Source of the DNA: Rhodocyclaceae bacterium UBA2271
GTDB taxonomy: Bacteria; Pseudomonadota; Gammaproteobacteria; Burkholderiales; Rhodocyclaceae
DNA length: 34,908 nucleotides
NCBI GenBank assembly: GCA_002347405.1
Contig: DDXB01000069.1
Span: 4,807 to 39,714 of the forward strand
Reading direction: 5' to 3'
Shown in pieces: positions 7,620 to 15,248 of this stretch (within the stretch, counting starts at the first letter, position 1; each line of letters starts with the position of its first letter). A program made the position numbers and the translations under genes. The notes below the pieces were generated by a model, which worked only from the letters and a program-made list of their open reading frames with translations, ran no database searches and was not told where the DNA came from.

Positions 7620-8530
7620 GTGCGTGCCGGAAACAGGCCCTGCGGACGCCAGAACAGCATCCCCGCCATCAGGAGATAAATCATGATGGATGCCAGTGCC
7701 GGGCCGAGATGGGCTGCGACCTCGGGCGATGCCGTGGCCCGCAGCAGGGTCGGCAGGAGCGCCCGTCCGAGCGTATCGACAATACCCACCAGCAGGCTAC
7801 CCAGCAAGGCACCGCGAACCGAACCGATGCCGCCGATGACGATGACAACAAAGGCAAGAATCAGGATGTTCTCACCCATGCCGACCTGTACCGCCAGCAG
7901 GGGCCCGAGCAACACCCCCGCCGCTGCAGCGAGTGCTGCTCCGAGGGCAAAGATGATGGTGAACAGTTGGCGGACATTGACCCCCAGGGTTTCGGCCATC
8001 TCGCGGTTGGATGCGCCGGCGCGTACCCACATGCCGGCGCGGGTATGGTTGATCAGCAGGTAGAGGAAAATAGCCACTGCCAGGCCGACGCCGATGATCA
8101 ACAAACGATAGGCCGGGTAGATGAAACCAAACAGTTCGACCGGTCCGGCCAGGATGGCCGGTGGGTTCAGGGGCAGTGGTTGCGGCCCCCAGATCATGCG
8201 TACGGCATCGTTGGCGATGAGGATCAGTGCGAAAGTCGCCAGCACCTGGGCCAGATGGTCGCGCAGATACAGGCGACGCAGCAACAGCATTTCCAGAATG
8301 GCACCTACGGCGGCCATGCCCAGCATCGCCACTACCACACCAACCAGGAAGGAATCGGAAGCCTGAGCTGCCGCTGCGCCAAAATAGGCGCCGCCCATAT
8401 AGAGCGAACCATGCGACAAGTTGACCATGTCCATGATGCCAAACACCAGCGTCAATCCGGCGGCCAGCAAAAACAACATAAGACCGAATTGCAGGCCGTT
8501 AAGTGCCTGTTCGAGAATAAGCTGGGTCAT
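7616..8530 (-). CDS. livH: Branched-chain amino acid ABC transporter permease LivH
   Basis: A 304-aa permease, first gene of the liv operon. Its N-terminus (LNGLQFGLMLFLLAAGLTLVFGIMDMVNLSHGSLYM) is diagnostic of LivH. It continues through about 8 TM segments and the loop REMAETLGVNV to the terminal WRPQGLFP. The ATG at 8530 was chosen because no earlier in-frame start with a ribosome site is visible. The substrate (branched-chain amino acids, amides, urea or an aromatic acid) cannot be told from permeases alone. Confidence 0.95.
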   Translation of the reverse strand: MTQLILEQALNGLQFGLMLFLLAAGLTLVFGIMDMVNLSHGSLYMGGAYFGAAAAQASDSFLVGVVVAMLGMAAVGAILEMLLLRRLYLRDHLAQVLATFALILIANDAVRMIWGPQPLPLNPPAILAGPVELFGFIYPAYRLLIIGVGLAVAIFLYLLINHTRAGMWVRAGASNREMAETLGVNVRQLFTIIFALGAALAAAAGVLLGPLLAVQVGMGENILILAFVVIVIGGIGSVRGALLGSLLVGIVDTLGRALLPTLLRATASPEVAAHLGPALASIMIYLLMAGMLFWRPQGLFPART

Positions 8531-8696
8531 CGGCTAACTCGATCTGCCGGGATGATTGGGGGCGCGGCAGAATCGGCTGGGTTCCAACAACCAGACAGAT
8601 CAGGAAGGGAACGTGATTCCAATTGTCTTGCCCCGGGTCAAATGTTAGCGCAACCGGGAGACCGCGGGAGAGCGGGTTAATGCCCGAAAAACCCGA
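8531..8696. other. Intergenic region upstream of livH
   Basis: This 166-bp gap between the small Gly-rich gene and livH presumably holds the liv promoter. A TTGACC-like -35 is present, but no convincing -10 at proper spacing, so none is called. On the minus strand CCCG-N7-CGGG followed by T5 lies at about 8687-8705 and may be a weak terminator of the upstream gene. Confidence 0.4.
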
Positions 8697-9047
8697 TCAA
8701 GCCGGGCGTGGCTTGTTTTGATTGTTGGGTCTGGCCTGGGGTGGCCGAGCACCGCCGCCACTACCGCCACTACCACCGCCACCGCCGGGCTTGTGTTGCC
8801 CTTTGCTTTTCGAGCGATTCTTTGACTGGAATTGGGGCTTCCCGGAGTAGCTGGAAGGCGGTTGTCCGCCAGCCCGATTGCCGGGCGCGGTCTGAATCTC
8901 CAGCTCGTTCAGTTCGTCCCATTCAGCATCGGTACGATCACGGTCTGGTATGGCAAGAAGCTCGCGTATCCTGCGCCGCGGATCAAACGCAACCGCGGCG
9001 GGAGCAGGAGAGGAGTTGACTTCGTTCTCCAATGGATTCCCGTTCAA
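8697..9047 (-). CDS. Small basic Gly-rich protein of unknown function
   Basis: Up to 116 aa. The N-terminal half looks folded (FDPRRRIRELLAIPDRDRTD followed by AEWDELNELEIQ). The C-terminal half is low-complexity and basic: Ser/Lys/Gln-rich, then a Gly run and a Pro/Asn/Lys tail, as in RNA- or nucleic-acid-binding tails. The start is uncertain: TTG at 9047 follows directly after an in-frame stop and has no Shine-Dalgarno, while TTG at 9032 has GGGA five bases upstream. It lies between the initiator tRNA and livH. I do not recognise the family. Confidence 0.6.
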   Translation of the reverse strand: MNGNPLENEVNSSPAPAAVAFDPRRRIRELLAIPDRDRTDAEWDELNELEIQTAPGNRAGGQPPSSYSGKPQFQSKNRSKSKGQHKPGGGGGSGGSGGGARPPQARPNNQNKPRPA

Positions 9048-9110
9048 TCAATAATTTTGAGTAAGGGCAACCTAACATCCTTGGCGGGCAGACGATGATC
9101 AGAATGCACA

Positions 9111-9121
9111 CGCCGACTTTC
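9111..9121 (-). repeat. Core of dispersed motif (AAAGTCGGCG), intergenic
   Basis: The minus strand reads GAAAGTCGGCG, an exact match to the 10-bp end of the dispersed motif. It lies 10 bp downstream of the tRNA-fMet 3' end without the extended GCTGGCGGGACGG part. Confidence 0.55.
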
Positions 9122-9130
9122 TTTGTAGGT

Positions 9131-9207
9131 TGGTTGCGGGGGAAGGATTTGAACCTTCGACCTTCGGGTTATGAGCCCGACGAGCTGCCAGACTGCTCCA
9201 CCCCGCG
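9131..9207 (-). tRNA. Initiator tRNA-fMet (CAT)
   Basis: 77 nt including an encoded CCA end. The acceptor strands CGCGGGG and CCCCGCA leave the C1-A72 mismatch that marks bacterial initiator tRNA. The anticodon stem has the three consecutive G-C pairs (GGG..CCC) around CAT. The T arm GGTTCAAATCC is standard. Confidence 0.97.
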
Positions 9208-9218
9208 CCAAGTCCGAC

Positions 9219-9248
9219 ATTATGCATGAAGCCATCAAGTGCCGTCAA
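9219..9248 (-). promoter_or_regulatory. sigma70-type promoter of tRNA-fMet
   Basis: On the minus strand, -35 TTGACG (9248-9243) and -10 CATAAT (9224-9219) are separated by 18 bp. The predicted start falls a few bases before the mature tRNA 5' end at 9207. Confidence 0.7.
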
Positions 9249-9264
9249 CCGCCTTTGCCGAATT

Positions 9265-10140
9265 TTATTGCAGGGGCAAAGCCGAATCCAGGCAAAGCTG
9301 CAGTTCTGGCGCCCAGTCGGGTTGGCGCAGCGTGAAGTCGTGCTGCAAGCGCTTGCAGTTCAGCCGTGAATTGGCGGGTCGGCGGGCGGGCGTGGGAAAG
9401 TCGGCGCTGGTGATACGGCGCACCGCCGGGATTCTTTCAAGCAGGCCGCGCTCTGCGGCGGCGGCGATGATTGCCGTGGCAAACCCGTACCATGTGGTCG
9501 CTCCGGCGGCGGCCAGGTGGTAAATCCCCTGCTGGCCGGTGTAGCGGGCGATGGCCAGGGCCGTGGTTTCGGCAATCATGCGGCACCAGGTCGGGGCGCC
9601 GGTCTGGTCGGCGACGACGCGCAGTTCGTCGCGTTCCCTGGCCAGCCGAAGCATGGTGCGCAGGAAATTCTGCCCGCGCAGGCCATACACCCAGCTGCAG
9701 CGGAAAATCAGGTGACGGCAGCCGACGGCCTGAATTGCGTGCTCGCCGGCCAGCTTGCCGCGGCCATAGGCGTTGATGGGGCAGACGGGGTCGTCCTCGC
9801 TGTAGGCGGCGGGCTTGCTGCCGTCGAACACATAGTCGGTCGAGTAGTGGATGAGCAGGGCGTCCTGCTGTTTGGCGTACTCGGCCAGAATGCCCGGCGC
9901 CGTGGCATTGATGGCGGTGGCGCGTTCGGTTTCGCTCTCGGCCCGGTCGACTGCCGTATAAGCCGCCGGGTTGACGATGATGTCCGGCTTGACTTCGCGC
10001 AGCACGGCGCGCATGCCATCCGGGTTCGCCAGGTCAAAGCCGCCGCGCGCGAAGGCAAAAACCTCGCCGAGCGGTTGCAGGCTGCGTTGCAATTCCCAGC
10101 CGACCTGGCCATGGATGCCGGTGAGCAAAATGCGGGTCAT
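9265..10140 (-). CDS. rmlD: dTDP-4-dehydrorhamnose reductase
   Basis: A 291-aa short-chain dehydrogenase that performs the last step to dTDP-L-rhamnose: NAD(P)H reduction of dTDP-4-dehydro-L-rhamnose. It shows GIHGQVGWEL at the nucleotide-binding loop (~7-16), STDYVFDG (~99-106), the YGRGKLAGE catalytic Tyr/Lys motif (~126-134), GAPTWC and the C-terminal TPARRPANSRL motif. Its start overlaps the rmlC stop by 4 bp. The stretch SADFPTPARRP is partly encoded by a sequence matching the dispersed motif (9396-9420), but this protein motif is also conserved in the family. Confidence 0.96.
   Translation of the reverse strand: MTRILLTGIHGQVGWELQRSLQPLGEVFAFARGGFDLANPDGMRAVLREVKPDIIVNPAAYTAVDRAESETERATAINATAPGILAEYAKQQDALLIHYSTDYVFDGSKPAAYSEDDPVCPINAYGRGKLAGEHAIQAVGCRHLIFRCSWVYGLRGQNFLRTMLRLARERDELRVVADQTGAPTWCRMIAETTALAIARYTGQQGIYHLAAAGATTWYGFATAIIAAAAERGLLERIPAVRRITSADFPTPARRPANSRLNCKRLQHDFTLRQPDWAPELQLCLDSALPLQ
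9396..9420 (-). repeat. Dispersed PAPTF-motif, copy 3 (in rmlD)
   Basis: The minus strand carries CACCAGCGCCGACTTTC, encoding TSADFP. It contains the exact 10-bp core AAAGTCGGCG on the plus strand (9397-9406). The encoded residues fit a conserved RmlD motif, so part of the match may be due to protein constraint. Confidence 0.5.
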
Positions 10141-10679
10141 GGATAGGTTTCCGCATCTTGCAGCGGGATGCCTGCGACATCCTTGGCGGCTAGCAGGGGT
10201 GCGCCGATCAGCGGCCAGTCGATGGCCAGCGCGGGGTCGTTCCAGAGCAGGGTGCGGTCGTGTTCGGGGGCGTAATAATCGGTGGCTTTGTAGAGAAAAT
10301 CGGCGTTCTCGGTAAGGGTGAGAAAGCCGTGGGCGCAGCCGGGAGGCACCCAGAACATGCGCCGGTTTTCCGCCGTCAGGACGACTCCCGCCCAGCGCCC
10401 GAAGGTCGGGGAGGAGCGGCGCAGATCGACGGCGACATCGTAGACCGCGCCACTGACGACGCGCACCAGTTTGCCTTGCGGCTGTTTGATCTGGTAATGC
10501 AGGCCGCGCAGCACGCCCTGTTGCGAGCGCGAATGGTTATCCTGCACGAAGTCGACATCCAGGCCGAGGGCGGCAAAGTCGCGGCGGTTCCAGCTTTCCA
10601 TGAAAAAGCCGCGTGCGTCGCCGAACACCTTGGGTTCGAGGAGGAGCGCGTCCTTGACCGTCGTTTGAATGACCTGCAT
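10137..10679 (-). CDS. rmlC: dTDP-4-dehydrorhamnose 3,5-epimerase
   Basis: A 180-aa cupin epimerase that converts dTDP-4-dehydro-6-deoxyglucose to the L-rhamno form. It shows FxExW near the N-terminus (FFMESWNRRDF), the core motif GVLRGLHYQ with catalytic His (~63), K/D residues in QGKLVRVVSG and YDVAVDLR, and PPGCAHGFLTL. Length is normal. The start ATG shares one base with the rmlA stop (TGATG). Confidence 0.96.
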   Translation of the reverse strand: MQVIQTTVKDALLLEPKVFGDARGFFMESWNRRDFAALGLDVDFVQDNHSRSQQGVLRGLHYQIKQPQGKLVRVVSGAVYDVAVDLRRSSPTFGRWAGVVLTAENRRMFWVPPGCAHGFLTLTENADFLYKATDYYAPEHDRTLLWNDPALAIDWPLIGAPLLAAKDVAGIPLQDAETYP

Positions 10680-11563
10680 CAGTACACCCGGTCGCGCAGC
10701 AGGCCTTGCAGATAGGCACCGTAGCCGCTCTTGGCCAGCGGGGCGGCCAGCGCCGCCAACTGGGCATCGTCAATCCAGCCCTGCCGCCAGGCGATTTCCT
10801 CGGGGCAGGCGACCTTGAGGCCCTGGCGTTTTTCCAGCGTGGCGATGAACTGGCCGGCCTCGAGCAGCGAGTCATGCGTGCCGGTATCGAGCCAGGCCAT
10901 GCCGCGCCCCATGATCTCGACATTGAGCTGGCCGGCTGCCAGGTAGTGCCGGTTGACGTCGGTGATCTCCAGCTCGCCGCGCGGCGATGGCGCGAGACCG
11001 GCGGCAATGTCGACTACCTGTTTATCATAGAAATAGAGTCCGGTGACGGCATAGCGAGATCTGGGGCGTTGCGGTTTTTCCTCGATGCTGATCGCGCGCC
11101 GTTGCCCATCGAAGGCGACGACGCCATAGCGTTCCGGGTCGGTGACGGCATAGGCGAACACCGTGGCACCCGCAGTGTTTTCGTTCGCCTGCTGCAATTG
11201 CCCTGCCAACTCATGGCCATAAAACAGATTGTCGCCGAGCACCAGTGCCGATGGCTGACCGGCAATGAATTGGCGGCCGATGATGAAGGCTTGCGCAAGA
11301 CCATCAGGCGCGGCCTGCACGGCATACTGCAGATTGATGCCCCAAGCCGTCCCGTCACCCAGCAGTTGCGCAAAACGCGGTGTGTCCTGTGGCGTGGAAA
11401 TCAGCAGGATGTCGCGGATACCCGCCAGCATCAGTGTCGCCAGCGGGTAGTAGATCATCGGCTTGTCATAGACCGGCAATAGTTGCTTGGACATGGCCAG
11501 CGTGGCGGGATGCAGCCGGGTGCCGGCACCACCGGCGAGAATGAGTCCTTTACGTGCAGGCAT
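10679..11563 (-). CDS. rmlA: Glucose-1-phosphate thymidylyltransferase
   Basis: A 294-aa nucleotidyltransferase making dTDP-glucose from dTTP and glucose-1-phosphate, the first committed step to dTDP-L-rhamnose. The N-terminal signature LAGGAGTRLHPATLAMSKQL is followed by PVYDKPMIYYPL, and later by LGDNLFYG and EEKP motifs. C-terminal helices end in YLQGLLRDRVY, as in full-length RmlA. It lies 9 bp after rmlB in the same operon. Confidence 0.97.
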   Translation of the reverse strand: MPARKGLILAGGAGTRLHPATLAMSKQLLPVYDKPMIYYPLATLMLAGIRDILLISTPQDTPRFAQLLGDGTAWGINLQYAVQAAPDGLAQAFIIGRQFIAGQPSALVLGDNLFYGHELAGQLQQANENTAGATVFAYAVTDPERYGVVAFDGQRRAISIEEKPQRPRSRYAVTGLYFYDKQVVDIAAGLAPSPRGELEITDVNRHYLAAGQLNVEIMGRGMAWLDTGTHDSLLEAGQFIATLEKRQGLKVACPEEIAWRQGWIDDAQLAALAAPLAKSGYGAYLQGLLRDRVY

Positions 11564-11572
11564 GGGCAGGGC

Positions 11573-12637
11573 TTAGCGTTGGTTGTAGTTTTGGTCGATC
11601 CACTGACGGTAGGCACCGCTCTGGACCTGTGATGTCCATTCGGTGTTCTCCAGATACCAGGCGACGGTTTTCTCAATACCGCTGGCGAAAGTTTCCAGTG
11701 GCAGCCAGCCCAGTTCGCGGTGAATCTTTCCGGCATCGATCGCATAGCGTTGATCATGGCCGGGGCGATCGGCGACAAAGGTTTTCAGATCGGCATATCG
11801 GTGACCGCCGCTTGCGGGATGCTGGCGGTCGAGCAGATCGCAAAGCATGTCGATCACTTGCAGGTTGGCCATTTCGTTACGTCCGCCAATGCAGTAGGTT
11901 TCGCCCGGCCGGCCCTTTTCGAATACGCGTTGCAGCGCGCGGGCATGGTCATCCACATACAGCCAGTCGCGCACGTTGTCGCCCTGGCCGTAGATCGGCA
12001 GGGGTTTGCCCGCCAGTGCGTTGCCGATCATCAGCGGAATCAGTTTCTCCGGAAACTGATAGGGGCCGTAGTTGTTCGAGCAGTTGGTGATCAGCGTCGG
12101 CAGGCCGTAGGTGTGCTGCCAGGCGCGCACCAGATGATCGGATGCGGCTTTCGAGGCGGAGTAGGGCGAGCGCGGGTCGTAGGCGGTGGTCTCATCGAAA
12201 CGCCCGCTGGGCCCCAGGCTGCCGAACACCTCGTCGGTCGAGACATGGTGGAAGCGGAAAGCGTTCTGCGCGGCGGCGTCGAGACCGCTCCAGTAGGTGC
12301 GCGCTGCTTCCAGCAGGGTGTAGGTGCCGACGACATTGGTCTGAACGAAATCGCCCGGGCTGTGAATCGACCGATCGACGTGCGATTCGGCCGCCAGATG
12401 AATGATGCCGTCGGGATGATGTTCGGCAAACAGCGCATCCAGCACCGGCCGGTTGCAGATGTCGTGATGGCAAAAAACATGTCGCGGGTCGCGGCCGGCC
12501 GCGGCCAGCGATGCGAGGTTGCCGGCATAGGTCAGCTTGTCGATGTTGACGATACGCCAGTCGCTCTCGGCGATGAGCAGGCGGATCAGCGCGGAGCCGA
12601 TGAAGCCGGCGCCGCCGGTGATGAAGACAGTATTCAT
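11573..12637 (-). CDS. rmlB: dTDP-glucose 4,6-dehydratase
   Basis: A 354-aa extended SDR enzyme using tightly bound NAD+ to form dTDP-4-dehydro-6-deoxyglucose. It shows TGGAGFIGSALIR (~7-19), NIDKLTYAGN, AAESHVDRSI, STDEVFGSLG and catalytic YSASKAASDHLVRAW. It is first of rmlB-A-C-D. The ATG at 12637 is directly preceded by a sequence shared with the 3' end of purM (see findings) and by a dispersed ~140-bp element. Confidence 0.97.
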   Translation of the reverse strand: MNTVFITGGAGFIGSALIRLLIAESDWRIVNIDKLTYAGNLASLAAAGRDPRHVFCHHDICNRPVLDALFAEHHPDGIIHLAAESHVDRSIHSPGDFVQTNVVGTYTLLEAARTYWSGLDAAAQNAFRFHHVSTDEVFGSLGPSGRFDETTAYDPRSPYSASKAASDHLVRAWQHTYGLPTLITNCSNNYGPYQFPEKLIPLMIGNALAGKPLPIYGQGDNVRDWLYVDDHARALQRVFEKGRPGETYCIGGRNEMANLQVIDMLCDLLDRQHPASGGHRYADLKTFVADRPGHDQRYAIDAGKIHRELGWLPLETFASGIEKTVAWYLENTEWTSQVQSGAYRQWIDQNYNQR

Positions 12638-12654
12638 TGGTTAACGTGAAAGAA

Positions 12655-12800
12655 CATCGTAGCGTTTGTGAAGGGCCGCCCCGAGCAAATGCGGCACGCG
12701 GCGCAGCCGCAAACCGCACCGGTGCCAACAAGAGCGCCCCGTAATAGACGAGTGCCGCGAGCCATTTAGAACCCCCCGCGAGGGGGGCGAAGGGGGGCGG
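12655..12800 (-). repeat. Dispersed ~140-bp element, copy A
   Basis: This fills the gap between the cyclase stop and rmlB. Read on the minus strand it matches the plus strand at 29237-29378: a GC hairpin (CCCCCC/GGGGGG, 12772-12777 and 12782-12787), then GGCTCGC, the 13-mer GTCTATTACGGGG, and near its end TTTGCTCGGGGCGGCCCTT followed by AACGCT. The spacing of these blocks is nearly the same in both copies. Confidence 0.75.
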
Positions 12801-12804
12801 ATCA

Positions 12805-14589
12805 TTAAGCAGCCAAAACGCGGTTCTTGCCTGCCCGCTTGGCCAGGTACATGGCGCCGTCGGCGCGCTGGATGGCCGCCATGGCCTCTTCGTCCGCGCC
12901 CAGCTCGGCGACGCCGCAACTGAAGGTGATCAGCACCTTGTCGTTGTTGTTCAGGAAAAAACGCCGGGTCAGTTCGCGCTGGACGCGCACCATGGCGCCG
13001 ACGGCGCTCTCCAGGGCCGTGTCCGGCAGGATGACGACAAACTCCTCGCCGCCATAGCGCGCCAGCGTGTCCTCGGGGCGGATGGCTTCGTGTACTACCT
13101 TGGCCAGATGCACCAGTGCGGCGTCTCCCGCCGCATGGCCCAGGCTGTCATTGAGCTTCTTGAAATTATCGATGTCGAGGAGCGCCAGGCACAGCTTGCT
13201 GTTGTGACGTCGGGCGCGGCCTACTTCGGTGTCCAGCGCATCATCCATGCCCTTGCGGTTGAGTACGCCGGTCAATGGATCATGGCGCACCAACTGGCTG
13301 GCGTTGGCCAGTTCGTCTTGCAGGCGCTGGACTTCGAGCTCAGCCAAGTTTACTTTGCTGCGCATCAGGTTGAGTTCATCTCGCGAACGTTGGGCATTGA
13401 TCTGGATGATCCGTGTTTCATGCATGACTTCCTGCAACACTGCCGACAGGTCGGCGATATCGTGGGCCTTGCTGATCTTGTCCGCACACTGCGCGATCTT
13501 GTCGTGGTAGTCACTGGTGGTTTCGGAAAAGTCGCCCAACCGGTCGACAAAGGTGGCCAGCATCTGCTTGATCTGGTCCCGGGCTTCAAGCAGGCTTTTC
13601 TTGAGGGCACCCTGCTTGAAGATCACATCCTTCATGCGCCGCTCGACATCGTCAAGGCGCCGCAGATTGAGCGGTTGATCGACCAGTGCAAGCACCACGG
13701 CGATCTGGCCCTGCAGCAATTGGTCATCGAGGACCAGTTCGTTGATGTTGTCGATGACCAGGTGCAGCAGGTGCAGCAATCCCGACTTCATCTCAGCCTG
13801 ATCTTCGACCACGAAATTGAGGCGATAGCTGAAACGCTTGATATTCGCGACAAATGCAGTGATGTCATTGGTAGTGCGGGCGTTGCGCGCGGCGCCGGCC
13901 AGGCCGATCGCCTCCTTGCTCAGTTCCGGGTGGTCGGCCAGTATGGTACTGATTGAGCTCTCGAGCAGTTGTGCCAGGAAGTCCAGCAAATCGCCACTTG
14001 CCCCCTTGGCAGGGTCAGCTGGACGGGCAACGGTAGAGCTTGCCGCCTCGGCAAAAGTCGGCGCTGGCGGGGCGGCGGGGGAGTCGCCCGCATCGGCAGC
14101 CAAGCCATCGGTCAGCGAACTTTCCAGTCCGGCCGACTGCGACCAGGTCTTCAGCAATCCCTGCAAGCGGGCGTGGAGCAGATCCGGTGCGGCAGATGAG
14201 GCAAGCACATGCTCTAGTGCCTCGCGCTTGCGTGCCGGGGTCAGGTCGGCCTGGCGGGCCTCCAGTCGTGACACCAGGTCGTGAATCAGCACTGACCAGT
14301 TGGGCGGCTCTGCCGCCGTTTTATTCAGCAGATCAACCAGTGCCGTATTCAGGCTGTTCCAGTTTTTTTCGCTGATCGCACTGTCAATCTGCCGCGCAAA
14401 GCGTAATTGCTCCTGGGTGCTGCGCGGCAGACTGCCGGCAAGTGCCTTGAGCGACTTTTCTGGAAAGTCCTCGGCGATCGTGGTGCCGGCAATTTCATTG
14501 TAGAAAGCACGATAGTTGTCGGGCGTCGGTGGCTTACGCTGCAGGGCGAGTCTTTTCAGCGTCTCGCGTGCGGTTTCTGAAGGATTCAT
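12805..14589 (-). CDS. GGDEF diguanylate cyclase
   Basis: A 594-aa soluble cyclase that makes c-di-GMP from two GTP. No TM segment or signal peptide is visible. Residues 1-~130 are helical, ~130-190 form a low-complexity Ala/Pro linker, ~200-420 are helical with likely coiled coil, and the GGDEF domain runs from ~433 to the end. The active-site motif is GGEEF at 513-517. The inhibitory I-site RPED (504-507) sits exactly five residues upstream, so product inhibition is expected. The gene lies 4 bp after the NarL-type regulator and is probably its co-transcribed partner. The linker residues PPAPTFAE are encoded by a copy of the dispersed motif. Confidence 0.93.
   Translation of the reverse strand: MNPSETARETLKRLALQRKPPTPDNYRAFYNEIAGTTIAEDFPEKSLKALAGSLPRSTQEQLRFARQIDSAISEKNWNSLNTALVDLLNKTAAEPPNWSVLIHDLVSRLEARQADLTPARKREALEHVLASSAAPDLLHARLQGLLKTWSQSAGLESSLTDGLAADAGDSPAAPPAPTFAEAASSTVARPADPAKGASGDLLDFLAQLLESSISTILADHPELSKEAIGLAGAARNARTTNDITAFVANIKRFSYRLNFVVEDQAEMKSGLLHLLHLVIDNINELVLDDQLLQGQIAVVLALVDQPLNLRRLDDVERRMKDVIFKQGALKKSLLEARDQIKQMLATFVDRLGDFSETTSDYHDKIAQCADKISKAHDIADLSAVLQEVMHETRIIQINAQRSRDELNLMRSKVNLAELEVQRLQDELANASQLVRHDPLTGVLNRKGMDDALDTEVGRARRHNSKLCLALLDIDNFKKLNDSLGHAAGDAALVHLAKVVHEAIRPEDTLARYGGEEFVVILPDTALESAVGAMVRVQRELTRRFFLNNNDKVLITFSCGVAELGADEEAMAAIQRADGAMYLAKRAGKNRVLAA
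14053..14075 (-). repeat. Dispersed PAPTF-motif, copy 4 (in cyclase linker)
   Basis: The minus strand reads CGCCGCCCCGCCAGCGCCGAC then TTTT, encoding APPAPTFAE. The plus strand holds the exact core AAAGTCGGCG (14054-14063). It sits in a poorly structured interdomain linker. Confidence 0.75.
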
Positions 14590-14593
14590 GTGC

Positions 14594-15235
14594 TTACTCG
14601 ACGAGGCCGTGGCGCAGTCCGTAGTGAATCAGTTCCGCAGTGCTTTTCAGCCCCATCTTTTCAAGCAAGCGTGCCCGATAAGTGCTGACAGTGGCCACGC
14701 CAAGATTGAGTTCGTCGGCAATCTGCGTGAGGGGCTTGCCTTTGGCGATCAGTACCAGGACCTGATACTCCCGATCGGTGATGCGTTCATGCGGCAGTTT
14801 TTCGGTATCGTCGGAGATCGCGTCCACCAGCTGCTGTGCAACCCCTGGACTGACATATTTTTTACCACCGGCCACTTGACGAATCGCCGTGACCAACTGG
14901 TCTGGCGCGCTTTGCTTGGTCAGGTAGCCGGAGGCTCCGGCCTTCAGTGCGCGCAGGGCATATTGCTCTTCCGGGTGCATGCTGAGGATCAGTACGGGCA
15001 GACGCGGAAATTCGCGCTTGAGCTGCTTCAGGGTGTCGATGCCATTGCGGTTGGGCATCGAAATATCCAAAAGGAATACGTCCCATTCGTTTTGGCGCGC
15101 CAGTTGCAAGGCGTCTACGCCATCATCGGCTTCGCCGGCGACCAGCAAATCCTCGGTTTCGGAAAATATCTGCTTGAAGCCTTGCCGGACGATTGCATGG
15201 TCATCGGCGATCAGGACACGTATCTTTTCGGACAT
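14594..15235 (-). CDS. NarL/UvrY-family response regulator
   Basis: A 213-aa regulator. The receiver domain at ~5-120 has ADDH (10-13), phospho-acceptor Asp57 (FLLDISMPN) and Lys in YLTKQ. The LuxR HTH at ~148-210 includes ITDREYQVLVLIAKG and VSTYRARLLEKM. It pairs with the NarX-type kinase 13 bp upstream and is followed 4 bp later by the diguanylate cyclase. The three genes look like one signalling operon. The DNA targets are not evident. Confidence 0.94.
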   Translation of the reverse strand: MSEKIRVLIADDHAIVRQGFKQIFSETEDLLVAGEADDGVDALQLARQNEWDVFLLDISMPNRNGIDTLKQLKREFPRLPVLILSMHPEEQYALRALKAGASGYLTKQSAPDQLVTAIRQVAGGKKYVSPGVAQQLVDAISDDTEKLPHERITDREYQVLVLIAKGKPLTQIADELNLGVATVSTYRARLLEKMGLKSTAELIHYGLRHGLVE

Positions 15236-15248
15236 TTCAATTCAGTAT

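Noticed and set aside
7610..8680. Long plus-strand open frame (about 356 codons) opposite livH
   Set aside because: LivH is unmistakable on the other strand; the shadow protein is rich in Gln, His and Arg, typical of antisense frames of membrane genes.
9265..12637. rml cluster as part of an acquired O-antigen island
   Set aside because: No glycosyltransferase, wzx/wzy or mobility gene is next to it, and its base composition looks like that of its neighbours; rmlBACD alone is common chromosomal content.
12772..12787. CCCCCC/GGGGGG hairpin as an intrinsic terminator of the cyclase gene
   Set aside because: No T-run follows on the minus strand, and the hairpin is part of the repeat shared with 29237-29378.
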